Assembly (NCBI RefSeq): GCF_028816455.1
Contig: NZ_CP118246.1
Location: 3,300,501-3,364,500, forward strand
DNA from: Devosia algicola
GTDB taxonomy: Bacteria; Pseudomonadota; Alphaproteobacteria; Rhizobiales; Devosiaceae
Direction of reading: 5' to 3'
Length of the DNA: 64,000 nt
Below the pieces are notes generated by a model. It ran no database searches. It saw only the letters and a list, made by a program, of their open reading frames with translations, and had not been told where the DNA came from. Numbering within the stretch: position 1 is the first letter of the stretch; the number at the start of each line of letters is the position of its first letter. The position numbers were made by a program, and so were the translations under genes. Shown piece by piece: positions 19,102 to 30,700 of the stretch.

Positions 19102-20173
19102 TTAGGCTTGAGAGCGCCGACGGCTCTCGCGCTGCCGGATCAACAGCACCACAGCCGGAATGACAAAGCTCAGCAATAATAGGCGAATGACATGGTGAGC
19201 GCCAATAAACGCTGTGTCATAGCCCAGCGCCACGCCGAGTGCGCCCATGCCCTCCAGCGCGCCCGGAGACAGGCCAAGCCATATCTGCGCAAACGGCATA
19301 TCCACAATGAGGCTGGCGGTGAATGCCACGACAGTGACAATGCCCACAGTCGCCATTGTCGCCACGATCCCGCCAAAGGCTGCACGGACGATCTCGGCGC
19401 GCGAAATCCCGGCAAAGCGCGAGCCGATCAGCGTGCCCACCATGATAAGCGTGAAAATTACCAGCGGGGAGGGCAGCGCACCCTCAAACCAGCCTGCAAG
19501 TTTGGCGCTGGTCGAGACCGCCATCGATCCCAGCACGAACCCAGCCGGAACTCTGAGGCGCACAAAGCCGAACCCCACCAATGCGCAGACGACGGCGAGT
19601 GCCAGCAAGGTGCTCACGGGCACAATATCAGCTGGTCCCGCCGACGCAAATTTTGTCACCGGTGGCAGAAACAGGGCCCCGATCGGCACGCAAATGGTCA
19701 AAATCAGGATCCGGATGACCTGTATAATGGCAATTTGGCGAGAATCACCGACCCCGGCCGAGGCAATGCCCATGATGAAGGACAAATGTCCGGGAAACGA
19801 ACTCAGATAGGCGGTGCCTGTATCGAGCTTTGAAAAAGCGTGCCAAAATCCAGCCGGTAATCGTGATGATCAAGACCAGTTCAATCGCAAGCGCTGCAAG
19901 TGTTATGGGCCAGTGAGAAATCAATGATAGCGTGTCCGATGGCACCGTGGCGCCCATCGACAGCCCCACCAGTACAAAGGCAACGTCCCGCAGCCATTTT
20001 GGCAGTTGCACCGGCACGCCCATCATTGCCGCGACGCTGACGCTGACGGCGCCGCCCATCAGCCAGCCCGCAGGAATTCCTAGCGCGCTGGCAATAAAAC
20101 CGCCCGCAGCAGAAATCAGAAATGTCGCAAAAATCCACGCGATTGCACGCCAGCGCGCGGGCAGGGCGCTCAT
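19102..20173 (-). CDS. AbrB family membrane protein, frameshifted
   Basis: Polytopic membrane protein of about 355 residues with the internal duplication of the AbrB (putative ammonia monooxygenase-annotated) family. Each half has the pattern LGIPAGWLMGGAVSVS / LRVPAGFVLGSMAVS. The frame breaks at the A5 run 19833-19837 (T5 on the coding strand); correcting by one base gives KLDTGTAYLSSFPGHLSFIMGIA, a conserved family segment. Its ATG overlaps the stop of the upstream M20 gene (ATGA), so they form an operon. Transport function is presumed, substrate unknown. Confidence 0.8.
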
Positions 20174-21340
20174 GTCGCGGGCAGCGCTTTCTCCGCCAGG
20201 CGCACCCAATAACTGGCGCCGACCGTCAGGCTCTCATCGTTAAAATCATAATCGTCGGTATGCAATTCAGCCGAAGCACCATTGCCGATGAAAATATAGG
20301 CACCTGGCCGCGCTTCGAGCATATAGGCAAAATCCTCGCCACCCATCGACGCATCCACATTGTTCTCGACCCGATCCTCACCGACCACATCGACCGCAAC
20401 GCGCGCGGCGAACTCGGTCTGGGCCGGCGCATTGACCGTCACTGGATAGCCATGCCGGTATCCAACGCTCGCCGTGGCGCCAAAACTGGCGACAAATTCG
20501 GGCACAAAGGCCCTGAGCCGCTCTTCCATGAACTTGCGCACCTGTGGATCAAGCGTACGGATCGTGCCTTTCAGGCGCGCCTCGCGAGGAATGACATTAT
20601 AAGCCCCGCCCGCCTCCATGACGGTCACCGACAGCACCGCCTGACGCATCGGGTCAATATTGCGCGATACAAAGGTTTGCAGCGCAACGATCAAATGGGC
20701 CGCAACGACAATTGGATCAATGGTGGCGTGCGGTCGGGCCGCATGCCCGCCAACCCCGGTAATGTCGATCAAGAACTCGTCGGTCGCCGCCATGATGCCG
20801 CCCTCACGAATCGCGAACTGGCCAAGCGGAATACCCGGCATGTTGTGCATGCCGAATACTTCGGAAATGTCGAACTTTTCCATCAGCCCGTCCTGTACCA
20901 TCTCCCGTCCGCCGCCGCCGCCTTCTTCTGCCGGTTGGAAGATCACCGCGATCTCGACCGTCAAAATTGCGCGTTTCCGCCAGATATTTGGTGGCGCCCA
21001 GCAACATGGCTGTGTGCCCGTCATGCCCGCAGGCATGCATTTTACCCGCCGACGTGCTTGCGTAGGCCTTGCCTGTCTTTTCCAATATCGGCAGCGCATC
21101 CATGTCGGCGCGCAGCCCGATAGTGCGCCCACTATTGCTTTGCCGGCCATTGATGATGCCGACAACCCCGGTTCGCCCCAATCCGGTTATCACCTCGTCA
21201 CAGCCGAAGGATTTCAACAATTGCTCGACCCGACCGGCGGTGCGATGCACGTCAAACAGCAATTCAGGGTGCGCATGGAAATCCTGGCGCCAGCCAGCGA
21301 TTTCGGCGTGAAAATCTGCAATACGGTTCAAAACGGGCAT
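20170..21340 (-). CDS. M20 family amidohydrolase (hippurate hydrolase-like), frameshifted
   Basis: Metal-dependent hydrolase of about 388 residues, of the HipO/N-acyl amino acid amidohydrolase type. Metal-binding motifs: MHACGHDGHTAMLLG, then QPAEEGGGGG with the catalytic Glu, FGMHNMPG, and the C-terminal SMGGEDFAYMLE. The start MPVLNRIADFHAEI at 21340 is typical. The frame breaks near 20963-20966 (A4 forward strand); removing one base restores a normal spacing between the ETRN and AVIFQPAEEG segments. Operon with the AbrB membrane protein. Confidence 0.82.
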
Positions 21341-21523
21341 ACAAGTTCCGGGGATCGACAAATGGTATGCCAATGTCGCTGTACCAGCTGCTCTCGTCAA
21401 CTACGCAGCGGCAGGGTTTTCTAACAAAGCCCCATTCTCATGGGCGAATTTTTTCTTCCGCGCCTTGTCCTCTAGTCGGGGATTTGTAAAGACACAGCCA
21501 TTCATTTCGGAGATGGCTGGCCC

Positions 21524-22283
21524 ATGAAAATCCTTGTCGCTGTCAAGCGCGTGGTAGACCACAATGTGCGCATTCGTGTTCGTCCAGATGGCTCGGGCGT
21601 TGAAACCAGCGGCGTGCGCATGTCGATGAACCCGTTCTGTAAGCACGCGGTGGAAGCGGCAGTCCAACTTGGCGAAGCGGGACAAACCGACGAGATTACC
21701 GTTGTCTCAATTGGCCCAAAACCGGCCACCGACGTTATCTTGACGGCGCTCGCCATGGGCGCGCATCGCGGCATATTGGTTGAAACCGAGGCTGATCTTG
21801 AAACGCTGTCGATTGCCAAACTACTCGCAGCAATCGTGTCTGAGGAACAGCCCGACCTTGTACTTTTGGGCAAACAGGCGGTCGATGATGATAGCAATCA
21901 CGTCGGACAAATGCTCGCCGGTCTACTCGATTGGCCGCAGGCAACGTTCGCCTCTGAACTCCGCCTTGAGGATGGCCAGGCTCAGCGTGAGCCGCGAGGT
22001 CGATTTTGGTCGCGTCACCATTGCCATGCCATTGCCTGCTGTTGTTACCGCGGATCTGCGCCTGAATACTCCGCGCAACGCCGCGTTGCCAATGGTCATG
22101 AAAGCCCGTCAGAAAAAGCTGGATGTCCGGCGCGCCGACGAGTTCGGTGTTGACCTGTCGCCCCGTGTGACGATTGAAAAAACCACTCCGCCGCCCGCGC
22201 GCGCCACCGGCCGTACCGTCGACAATGTCGGTGCGCTGGCCGACGAAATCGCCGCCCTGCATAGTGGCACGGAGGCGCACTGA
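21524..22283 (+). CDS. etfB: Electron transfer flavoprotein beta subunit, frameshifted
   Basis: Beta subunit of ETF, which carries electrons from acyl-CoA and related dehydrogenases to ETF-ubiquinone oxidoreductase. N-terminal MKILVAVKRVVDHNVRIRV, AMP-binding region GKQAVDDDSNHVGQMLAG and C-terminal VVTADLRLNTPRNAALP with MKARQKKL are characteristic; about 250 residues. The frame breaks at 21979-21980, an extra G in CCAGGCTCAG. Removing it yields GQLSVSREVDFGRVT. GGAG precedes the ATG. The stop overlaps the etfA start (TGATG). Confidence 0.88.
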
Positions 22284-23227
22284 TGACTGTTCTGGTTCTT
22301 GCCGATCATGATCTAGGCACATTGTCTCCGGCCACGGCACGGGTCGTCGCCGCCGTCTCGTCCCTTGGTGACGTCGATTTGCTGGTCCTGGGCGAGGGGG
22401 TCGACCAGATTGTTGCCGAGGCGGCGCGATTAAGCGGCGTTGCCCGCATCCTCGTCGGTCAGGATCAAGGCTTTGTGACCCAGTCTGCCGAGGCGCTTGT
22501 CCCCGTGATCGCCCGATTGGCGTCCGATTATTCCCACATCGTTGCTTCGGCGGGCGCCGTTGGCCGCGACCTCGCGCCGCGTCTTGCTGCCAAGCTCGAT
22601 ATTCAACCCATCACCGATATTATCGCAATCCATGGTCCTGGGCGTTTTGATCGCCCTATCTATGCCGGTAACGCTATCCAGACCGTCGCCTCGGCCCAAC
22701 CGCGCCAGATATTGACCATACGCGCCAGTGCCTTTTCGCCCATGGGGGATGGCGGCAATGCCATGATCATGCCGCTGCCAACTGATCCAGTCCGCACCGT
22801 TGCCAAAATGATCGCCGCCCATCGCACCCAAGCCGACACGCCGGATCTGGCGACAGCCCGGATAGTGGTGGGGGGTGGCGTGTCAGTCGGTTCTGCCGAA
22901 GGCTTCAAACTCGTCGAACAATTTGCCGCGGTCATAGGCGCGGGAGTCGGGGCCACACGCGCAGCGGTCGACGCCGGTTATGCACCCAATGACTGGCAGG
23001 TCGGCCAGACTGGCAAGATAATAGCGCCCGACCTTTATATCGCCGTCGGCATTTCGGGCGCGCTCCAGCATCTGGCCGGCATTCAGGGTGCCAAAAAAAT
23101 CATCGCCATCAATAGCGATCCAGAAGCGCCCTTGGTCAAGCTGGCCGATATCGTCCTGATCGCAGACCTGTTCGAAGCCATCCCCTCATTGATCGAAGAA
23201 CTTGCGCAACGCGGGATCAAACCTTAG
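22283..23227 (+). CDS. etfA: Electron transfer flavoprotein alpha subunit
   Basis: A 314-residue, intact FAD-binding subunit of ETF. The C-terminal FAD domain shows the family pattern: RIVVGGGVSVGSAEGFKLVE, GATRAAVDAGYAPNDWQVGQTGKIIAPDLY, GISGALQHLAGIQGAKKIIAINSD. Translationally coupled to etfB, giving the heterodimer. No acyl-CoA dehydrogenase or etf-QO gene is adjacent. Confidence 0.93.
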   Translation: MTVLVLADHDLGTLSPATARVVAAVSSLGDVDLLVLGEGVDQIVAEAARLSGVARILVGQDQGFVTQSAEALVPVIARLASDYSHIVASAGAVGRDLAPRLAAKLDIQPITDIIAIHGPGRFDRPIYAGNAIQTVASAQPRQILTIRASAFSPMGDGGNAMIMPLPTDPVRTVAKMIAAHRTQADTPDLATARIVVGGGVSVGSAEGFKLVEQFAAVIGAGVGATRAAVDAGYAPNDWQVGQTGKIIAPDLYIAVGISGALQHLAGIQGAKKIIAINSDPEAPLVKLADIVLIADLFEAIPSLIEELAQRGIKP

Positions 23228-23316
23228 CCAATCTTCCCGATTTCGATGGCAGACCAATTGCAATATTTCTACCGCCTTCTATAAAGATCACGCCTTTCCA
23301 ATCGGAACAAAAACGC

Positions 23317-24502
23317 ATGTTTGAGACGCTGACCAAGGCCGCTGGCGACAAGATATTGGCCCTTATGGGCGAATATGCTGCCGATTCCCGCACCGACAAG
23401 ATTGATCTGGGCGTCGGCGTCTATAAGGACGAAACCGGCGTCACACCCATCATGTCGTCGGTCAAAAAGGCCGAGGCGCGCATTCTGGCCGATGGCAAGA
23501 CCAAGACCTATCTCGGCATTGCGGGCAACAAGGCATTTGGTGCCGCGGTTCTCAAGGCTCACTTTGGCAGATGACGTTCCATCGGATCGCGTGCGGATCG
23601 CCCAGGCGCCCGGGGGCACCGGCTCGCTTTGGGTCTTGATGCAACTGGTCAATCGCGCCCGCCCCGGCGCCACCATCCACGTGTCGGACCCCACTTGGCC
23701 AAATCACATGCCCATTGCCCAAAATGCCGGGCTCAAGGTCGAAAAATACCCCTATTTTGATGCAGAAACCCGTGGGGTGAAGTTTGAGCAGATGCTCGCA
23801 GTGCTCGATAAGTTGGGCAAGGACGACGTCGTCCTGCTGCATGGCTGCTGCCATAACCCGACCGGGGCCAACCTGACCAACGCCCAATGGGACCAGGTGG
23901 CGGCCAGTCTGGCCCGCACCGGAGCTTTACCCTTCATGAGATCTTGCCTATCTCGGTTTTGGCGATGGTCTGGAGGCCGACGCCTATGGCACCCGCAAGG
24001 TGGTTGCTGCTGTGCCCGAAGCATTGATCGCCTTCTCCGGCTCAAAAATTTCGGCCTCTACCGCGAGCGCATCGGCGCGGCCATCCTGATTGCCCGCGAC
24101 GAGAAGCAGGCCGATATTGCCCAGTCCCAACTGCTCAATATCATCCGCTCCAGCTATTCCCAGCCTCCCGATCATGGTGCCGAAATCATCCGCACTATCC
24201 TCGAAGACCCGGCGTTGCGCGCCGAGTGGGAAACCGAGCCCGAGGCCATGCGCAATCGCATGATCACCTTGCGCGAGACATTGAGCGACGCCATCCGCAA
24301 CCGCTCAAATTCCAAGGATTTCGATTTCATCGCCACCCACCGTGGCATGTTTTCCCTACTCGGACTGCCAAAAGCGACGGTTGATCATTTAAAAACCGCC
24401 AATGGCATCTATATGATTGGTGATAGCCGCATCAATGTCGCCGGCATCCCCGAAGATCGGGCCGGCGATCTTGCAGATGCGCTGATTGCCGCAATGGCCT
24501 GA
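23317..24502 (+). CDS. Aromatic/aspartate class I aminotransferase, three frameshifts
   Basis: PLP-dependent class Ia transaminase (TyrB/AspC type) of about 394 residues; exchanges amino groups between aromatic or acidic amino acids and 2-oxoglutarate. It starts MFETLTKAAGDKILALM and has GVGVYKDETGVTPIM, APGGTGSLW and GCCHNPTGANLT. The PLP lysine is in FSGSKNFGLYRERIG once frames are repaired. Breaks: GG at 23566-23567 (one G lost), about 23936-23943, and an A5 run at 24044-24048 (one A lost). The stretch 23940-24045 reads correctly only in a third frame (YLGFGDGLEADAYG). All three look like read errors. Confidence 0.82.
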
Positions 24503-24581
24503 TCGCTGATTGCGACACGACCCCACCGTGATACACAGGAGTTAACTGCGTATACGGCAACGATTTATATTGGAGGAAGCG

Positions 24582-25235
24582 ATGAAGTTCTTCGTCGACA
24601 CGGCTGAAATCAAGGATATCAAGGAACTGCACGAGACCGGTCTGCTCGACGGCGTGACCACCAACCCATCGCTGATCGCCAAATCCGGTCGTGACTTCAA
24701 GGAAGTCATCAAGGAAATCTGCGGCATCATCCCGGGGCCGGTGTCGGCCGAGGTAGCCTCGCTCGAATATGACGGCATGGTGGCCGAAGGCGAAACTCTG
24801 GCCAAGATTGCCGATAATGTCGTCATCAAGCTGCCCCTGACATTGAACGGTCTGAAGGCAACCAAATATTTTTCCGGCAAGAATATCAAGACCAACGTTA
24901 CCCTGTGTTTTGCCGCCAATCAGGCATTGCTCGCCGCCAAGGTCGGCGCGACCTATATTTCGCCCTTTATCGGTCGTCTGGATGACATCAATATCGAGGG
25001 TGTCGAACTGATCGAAAACATCCGCCAGATTTACGACAATTATAATTTCGAAACCGAAATTCTGGCCGCTTCGATACGTTCACCCAACCATGTCACCCAG
25101 GTCGCTTTGGCTGGCGCTGACGTTGCCACCATTCCGCCAGCTGTTATTCGCAAACTGGCTGATCATCCTTTGACCAACGCCGGTATCGAAGGGTTCCTCA
25201 AGGACTGGAAAGCCACAGGTCAGTCAATCCTCTAG
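24582..25235 (+). CDS. Fructose-6-phosphate aldolase / small transaldolase
   Basis: A 217-residue intact TIM-barrel enzyme of the short transaldolase group. It starts [16 protein letters not shown] with the [16 protein letters not shown] motif. The Schiff-base lysine lies in NVVIKLPLT. Other family segments are [25 protein letters not shown] and [26 protein letters not shown]. Short family members are either fructose-6-phosphate aldolases or true transaldolases, and the sequence alone does not settle it. GGAGGAAGC precedes ATG 24582, which I chose over an in-frame upstream TTG at 24570. Confidence 0.9.
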   Translation: MKFFVDTAEIKDIKELHETGLLDGVTTNPSLIAKSGRDFKEVIKEICGIIPGPVSAEVASLEYDGMVAEGETLAKIADNVVIKLPLTLNGLKATKYFSGKNIKTNVTLCFAANQALLAAKVGATYISPFIGRLDDINIEGVELIENIRQIYDNYNFETEILAASIRSPNHVTQVALAGADVATIPPAVIRKLADHPLTNAGIEGFLKDWKATGQSIL

Positions 25236-25373
25236 GATTTTTGATTGACCGATTGATGCAGAGGTGTTGGTGATCGCACAAGATCGTGTTGCGTCCGCCA
25301 AATGCGCACCTCTTCGTTATGGCGAGGCCGGGGAGGGGCCTTTCCAACCCCCGCGCCAAAAGTGAGCACCTGA

Positions 25374-26448
25374 ATGGCCGATACCGAACTTGCCAACGCC
25401 ATTAAATCTGCGCTGTCGAGCGTTGAAGTGCCAGGGGGTGGGACACTGTCCGGTTACGCCGGATTGTCCGAAATTATCGTCACCACGAGTGCCGTGGCTT
25501 TTGCTATTGCCGTGGCGCCGGGCATGGAGGCAGCGTTCGGTCCGGCCAGAATTGCCGCCCAGAGCGCGGCAGAAGCCGTGGCGTCTGATCACAAGGTCAT
25601 GGTGTCGCTGACCTCGTCCAAACCACCGGCCACCGGGCAGGCCGCTGCTCAGGGCCGCCCCGGTCCTGCACCCAAATCGCCGGTGCCGGGAGTCAAAAAA
25701 ATCATTGCGGTCGGATCCGGCAAGGGCGGTGTCGGCAAGTCCACCACCGCCGTTAATGTCGCGCTGGCGCTCCAAGCTGAAGGCTTGCGCGTTGGCATTC
25801 TGGACGCCGATCTATACGGACCTTCCCTGCCCAAGCTTCTGGGATTGGAAGGCAAGCCCGCAGTGCGCGAGGACGGAATTTTTCCCCCACGACGCCTATG
25901 GTCTCAAGGCAATTTCCATCGGTTCCATGCTTACCCAGGATCAGGCGGTGGTCTGGCGTGGCCCCATGGCCACATCGGCCCTGCGCCAATTGCTGCGCGA
26001 AACTGATTGGGGCGATCTGGACATATTGGTTGTCGATCTGCCGCCCGGCACCGGCGACATCCACATTTCGCTGTTCCAGCAGGCGGTGGTCGACGGCGTC
26101 ATCATCGTCTCCACCCCACAGGATCTGGCGCTGATCGATGCCAAAAAAGCCATCGACATGCTACGCCGCCTCAGTGTGCCGCTGCTCGGCCTTGTCGAGA
26201 ACATGAGCTATTTCATCGCCCCCGATACCGGCAATCGCTACGATATTTTTGGCCATGGCGGTGCCGAAACCGCCGCATCAACTCAAAAAATGGCCTTTCT
26301 GGGCGCCGTGCCACTGGTCATGTCCATTCGGGAGACCTCTGATACCGGCCAGCCAGTCATGATATCCAATCCTACTGGCCCAGAGGCCGAGGCGTTCCGG
26401 GCCATCGCCACAAAAATCCTCGCCGATACGCCGAAACTGCGTCCATAA
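25374..26448 (+). CDS. Mrp/NBP35 family P-loop ATPase (iron-sulfur carrier), frameshifted
   Basis: Scaffold/carrier ATPase (ApbC/Mrp) that binds and delivers Fe-S clusters, about 357 residues. An N-terminal DUF59-like segment, which looks shortened here, leads to a linker of Ala/Pro and the deviant Walker [17 protein letters not shown] with [14 protein letters not shown]. Later [15 protein letters not shown] and [10 protein letters not shown] are typical; the usual CxxC region reads [17 protein letters not shown], without cysteines. The frame breaks in a T5C5 tract at 25879-25888; shifting there restores [13 protein letters not shown]. No frameshift elsewhere. Confidence 0.85.
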
Positions 26449-26622
26449 AAGCCATGGTTGCTGTACCCGACGCACCCATCGCCGCCGCTGCTGTCTTGTA
26501 GGGGCTTGCGCCGTGGCCTCAAATGATATGCTCTTCTCCAAGATGCGTTGCCGCAGTGCCGCTGTTGATGTCGCCCACAGCGGGCCAGATTGCGATCTGG
26601 CGTTGATCCTCGGAGCCTGTCC

Positions 26623-28297
26623 ATGACCGCATTGACCAATATGACCGAAGAGCGCACCGCCCCAAAGCCCGAACTTGATGCGGATTGGTGGCGTGGCGCG
26701 GTGATCTATCAGATATATCCGCGCTCGTTTCAGGATCAAAATGGCGATGGCATCGGTGATCTGGCCGGTATTACCGGTCGTCTGGAATATGTTGCTGATC
26801 TTGGTGTCGATGCCATTTGGCTGTCACCGGTCTTTACCTCGCCGATGAAGGATTTTGGCTACGACGTATCCAATTATCGAGATATCGACCCCAGCTTCGG
26901 CACGCTTGAGGATTTCGACCACCTCGTGCACAAGGCCCACAGCCTCGGCTTGAAGGTTATTATTGATCAGGTGATTTCCCATTCCTCGGATAAACATGCT
27001 TGGTTTGCCGAAAGTCGCCAGTCCCGCACCAATGCGCGGGCAGACTGGTATATGTGGGCCGACCCAAAGCCCGACGGCACGCCACCCAACAATTGGCTGT
27101 CGATATTTGGTGGTTCCGCCTGGGCCTGGGACAGCCGCCGCATGCAATATTACATGCACAATTTTCTGGTCTCACAGCCCGATCTGAACTTCCACAATCC
27201 GGACGTTCAGGAGGCTGTGCTGGGCGAAATGCGCTTTTGGCTGGAGCGAGGGGTCGATGGCTTCCGGCTCGATACGGTCAATTTTTATTTTTGCTCCGAG
27301 GGGCTTGAAAACAATCCCGTCGTCAAACCCGAAGACTTCAATGCCTCAACCGCGCCGGCGGTGAACCCCTATAATTTCCAGGAGCATATTTACGACAAAT
27401 CACGTCCGGAAAATTTGAAGTTCCTTGAACGTGTCCGCGCGCTGATGGACCAATATCCGGGCACCACAACCGTCGGCGAGATCGGCGATAGCCAACACCA
27501 ACTGGAGATCATGGCGCAATACACGTCGGGCGATGATCACCTGCACATGGCCTATACATTCGATTATCTCGGTGGCGAGTTTTCCGCCGAGCACTTTCGT
27601 GCCTCCATCGCGTCCACGGAAACCAAGGCACCCAACGGCTGGATTTGTCTGGCCTTTTCCAATCACGACGTGGTGCGTCATGTCAGCCGTTGGGCAGTCC
27701 ACGGTCAGGAGGCCGCCTTCACCCGCCTCGCCGCCACCCTATTGCTGACAATGCGCGGTTCGGTCTGTCTTTATCAGGGCGAAGAGCCTTGGACTGACTG
27801 AGGCTCAATTGGCATTTGAAGATTTGGTTGATCCCTACGGCATCGAGTTCTGGCCAGAATTCAAGGGCCGCGATGGCGCCCGAACCCCTATGGTATGGCA
27901 GGCCCATGCCCACCTCGCCGGCTTTTCGACCGCCACGCGTTCCTGGTTGCCGGTGCCCGCCGACCATATGACCCGCGCCGTGGATCAGCAGGAATTGGTT
28001 AATGACAGCGTTCTTGCCTTTTATCGCGCCAATCTGGCCTTCCGAAAGGCACACCCGGCCTTGGCCAAAGGCACTATCGCCCTTCTTGACGCGCCCGAAA
28101 CAATTTTGGCCTTCACCCGCCAGCACGGCGATGAAACCTTGCTCTGCATCTTCAACATGGAGGCGACACAGGCCAGCTTTGCCATACCGGCCAATATGAC
28201 CCTGTCCAGCGTTGAGGCCCCCGGCGTCACCGCCGAACCGATCAACGGCCAGATCGCTCTGGCGCCACTACAATGCTATGTTGGCCGGATCGGCTGA
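26623..28297 (+). CDS. GH13 alpha-glucosidase (second copy), frameshifted
   Basis: Paralogue of the enzyme at 17035-18675, with about 557 residues. Catalytic motifs are kept: GVDGFRLDTVN, GTTTVGEIGD and LAFSNHDVVRH. It starts MTALTNMTEERTAP with GGAG about 9 bases before ATG 26623. The frame breaks at 27787-27788, where GAAGAGCCTTGG should read GAGCTTGG. The intact paralogue has GAGGAGCTTGG at the same point and there encodes GEELGL. The rest (EDLVDPYGIEFWPEFKGRDGARTPM onwards) follows in the new frame. Likely hydrolyses oligosaccharides in the cytoplasm. Confidence 0.88.
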
Positions 28298-28312
28298 GGT
28301 CATGCCTTTTGC

Positions 28313-29871
28313 TTAGACAAGATCAGGCAACCGCGCTTCGACCAGCTTGCGGGTCAACTCGTGAAGGGGCGACGCGAATAATTGGTTCGGCTCGCCAATC
28401 TCCACAATTTGTCCAGCCTCCATTACCAGGACGCGGTCGGCAATTGCGCGCACCATGTCAAGATCATGGCTGATGATCAGGTAGGTGAGTCCAAAATCTG
28501 CCTGCAACTGTGCCAGCAGCGCCAACACATCGGCTCGAACGGACATGTCCAGGGCGGACACAGGCTCATCGAGAACAACCAGCCGTGGCCGCGTGACCAG
28601 CGCGCGCGCAATGGCCAACCGCTGGCGCTGCCCACCAGAAAATTCATGCGGATGCCGTTGCAACATTTGTGGGTCAAGCCCGACCGCATCCACCGCTTGA
28701 TGCAATCGGGCACTGCGCTGAGCCGGGCTTACCAGCTTTTCCAATCGCAACGGTTCGCCCAGCGATTGTTCGATAGTCAGATGCGGATCAAAACTACCGA
28801 ACGGGTCCTGGAACACCAGTGAAACGTCGCGCCGCAACGCATTGGGCAGATTCGCGCCATTATAGGCCCGCCCGGCCAGCACCATGTCGCCCTTGCTGGC
28901 ATTGTCCAGTCCCACAATCATCCGCGCCAGCGTGCTCTTGCCACACCCGGACGGACCCACCAGCGCCACGGACTCAGCTTGCCCGATGGCAAAACTGACG
29001 TCATCGACTGCGCGGAGCGGTTTTTTGCGTCCAAATATCAGCCCCCCTGGCGGTAGTCGCGGGTCAGGCCGCGCACCTCGAGCAAGGTCTCCCCAATTGG
29101 CGGTCGTGTGACCGGTTTCATCTTGAATTCAGCGGCGGCCACCAATCGGCGCGTATAGTCCTGTTGCGGGGCGCCAAACACCTTGCCGGTGCCACCCACT
29201 TCCACGAACCGACCATTATGCACCACCGCAACCCGTGAACACAGCGCCCCCACTGATTTGAGGTCGTGACTGATGAACAGCAAAGCCATTTGCCGTCGCG
29301 TGCACAATTCACTGATCAGATCGAGCACCAGACGTTGGGTGATCAGGTCAAGCGCCGAGGTGGGTTCATCGGCAATCAGAATATCGGGCTGGCTGGCCAG
29401 TGCCATCGCGATCATTGCTCTTTGCCGCTGTCCGCCCGACAATTGGTGGGCGTAGCGCTGGCCATGGCGATTTTCCAGCCCCACTTCCTTGAGCAGCATC
29501 GGCAACTCGATGTGCTCGACCCCGCCGGTGTCCCCCAATCGAATGGCTTCGCCAATCTGGTCGCCAATCGGCATCAGCGGGTTGAGTGCCGTCATCGGCT
29601 CCTGAAATACCATGCCGATGCGCTTGCCACGCAGGCGTGCCATGGCGCGCTCATTGGTTGGCACTGGCTGGTCGTCAATGCAGATGCTGCCGGCCATGAT
29701 CGCACCCTCGGGCAACAGCCCGGTTATAGCCAGCGCGGTCAACGTCTTGCCCGATCCACTTTCCCCGATAATGCCAAATCTCTCGCCCCGCTCCAGCGAC
29801 AGGCTGATGTCGGCAACGGCGGCATGGGTGCCAAAATGCACGGCAAGGTTTTCGACGCTAAGGAGTGACAC
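28313..29871 (-). CDS. Fused dual-ATPase of peptide-type ABC transporter, frameshifted
   Basis: Two DppD/DppF-type ATPase domains in one protein of about 518 residues, like YejF/GsiA. Domain 1: [29 protein letters not shown] and ADEPTSALD. Domain 2: [29 protein letters not shown] and DEPVSALD. Each ends with the oligopeptide-type tail (YTRRLVAAA / ELTRKLVEA). The domains are split by one missing base in a C6 run at 29042-29047; with seven, the linker reads [24 protein letters not shown]. The start is GTG 29871 after AAGGGGGG, overlapping the upstream permease by 14 bases. It powers the two permeases encoded upstream. Confidence 0.88.
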
Positions 29872-30700
29872 CAGTCCCCCCTTGATGCTTGAGCCGCGGG
29901 TCAATCACATCACGCAATCCGTCCCCGGCCAGATTGAGCGCCACCACAATGATCACGATGGCCAGCCCCGGCACCAGGCTCAAGGACGGGTGCAAAAGGA
30001 ACAGGCTTTGTGCATCGCGCAGGATTAGTCCCAGGCTCGTTGCTGGCGGTTGCGTGCCCAGCCCGATATAGGACAGTCCGGCTTCGGCCAAAATGCCCAG
30101 TGATAGCTGGATGGTGCCCTGTACGATGATCAGGCTGGCGATATTTGGCAGCAGGTGTCGAAAGGCGATGGCCCAGTTGCCGAGTCCCGCCAGCCGAGCC
30201 GCCGCCACGAAATCCAGTGTCTTGATGCTCAGGGCACCACCGCGTGCCACCCGCGCAAATACCGGGATATTGAAAATGCCAATCGCCAGGATCGCATTGA
30301 CGGCGCTCGGCCCGAACAATGTCGTAATTAAAATAGCAACGATGACGGCGGGAAAGGCAAAGACAAAGTCGGACAGGCGTAGCACCGCCCACTCCACAGC
30401 CCCACCCCATGCCGCTGCGGCCAGTCCCAGCGGGACGCCAAGTCCGGCACCAATGGTTACCGCCAGCGCGGCGACGACAAAACTGGTCAAGGTGCCCGCC
30501 ATGACAAGCGAGGCCAGGTCACGCCCCAGATTGTCCGTGCCCAACCAATGCGCCAGGCTCGGTGCCAAAAAGCGTCGGCCAATATCAATCTCGGCAATCG
30601 GGTAGGGGGTCCATACCAGGGACACCAGTGCCAGCAGCGCGAACAGGCCAGAGGCCGCAAGGCCAAGTATCAGGCTGGGGTGTCGAAACGCCCGCCTCAT
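29858..30700 (-). CDS. Peptide-type ABC transporter permease (DppC type)
   Basis: A 280-residue inner-membrane permease. The DppC layout is seen: N-terminal span, then HWLGTDNLGRDLASLVMAGT, a conserved segment of this group, and an EAA loop FVAAARLAGLGNWAIAFRHLLPNI. Final spans end with DGLRDVIDPRLK, typical for the family. It overlaps the upstream permease by 4 bases and the ATPase by 14. Intact. Confidence 0.9.
   Translation of the reverse strand: MRRAFRHPSLILGLAASGLFALLALVSLVWTPYPIAEIDIGRRFLAPSLAHWLGTDNLGRDLASLVMAGTLTSFVVAALAVTIGAGLGVPLGLAAAAWGGAVEWAVLRLSDFVFAFPAVIVAILITTLFGPSAVNAILAIGIFNIPVFARVARGGALSIKTLDFVAAARLAGLGNWAIAFRHLLPNIASLIIVQGTIQLSLGILAEAGLSYIGLGTQPPATSLGLILRDAQSLFLLHPSLSLVPGLAIVIIVVALNLAGDGLRDVIDPRLKHQGGTGVTP

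Noticed and set aside
20122..21123. Long plus-strand open frame opposite the amidohydrolase
   Set aside because: Antisense shadow of the M20 gene; Arg/His-rich, without family features.
23940..24045. A separate small gene within the aminotransferase
   Set aside because: The stretch encodes the missing middle of the same enzyme in another frame (GFGDGLEADAYGTRK); it is a compensating pair of breaks.
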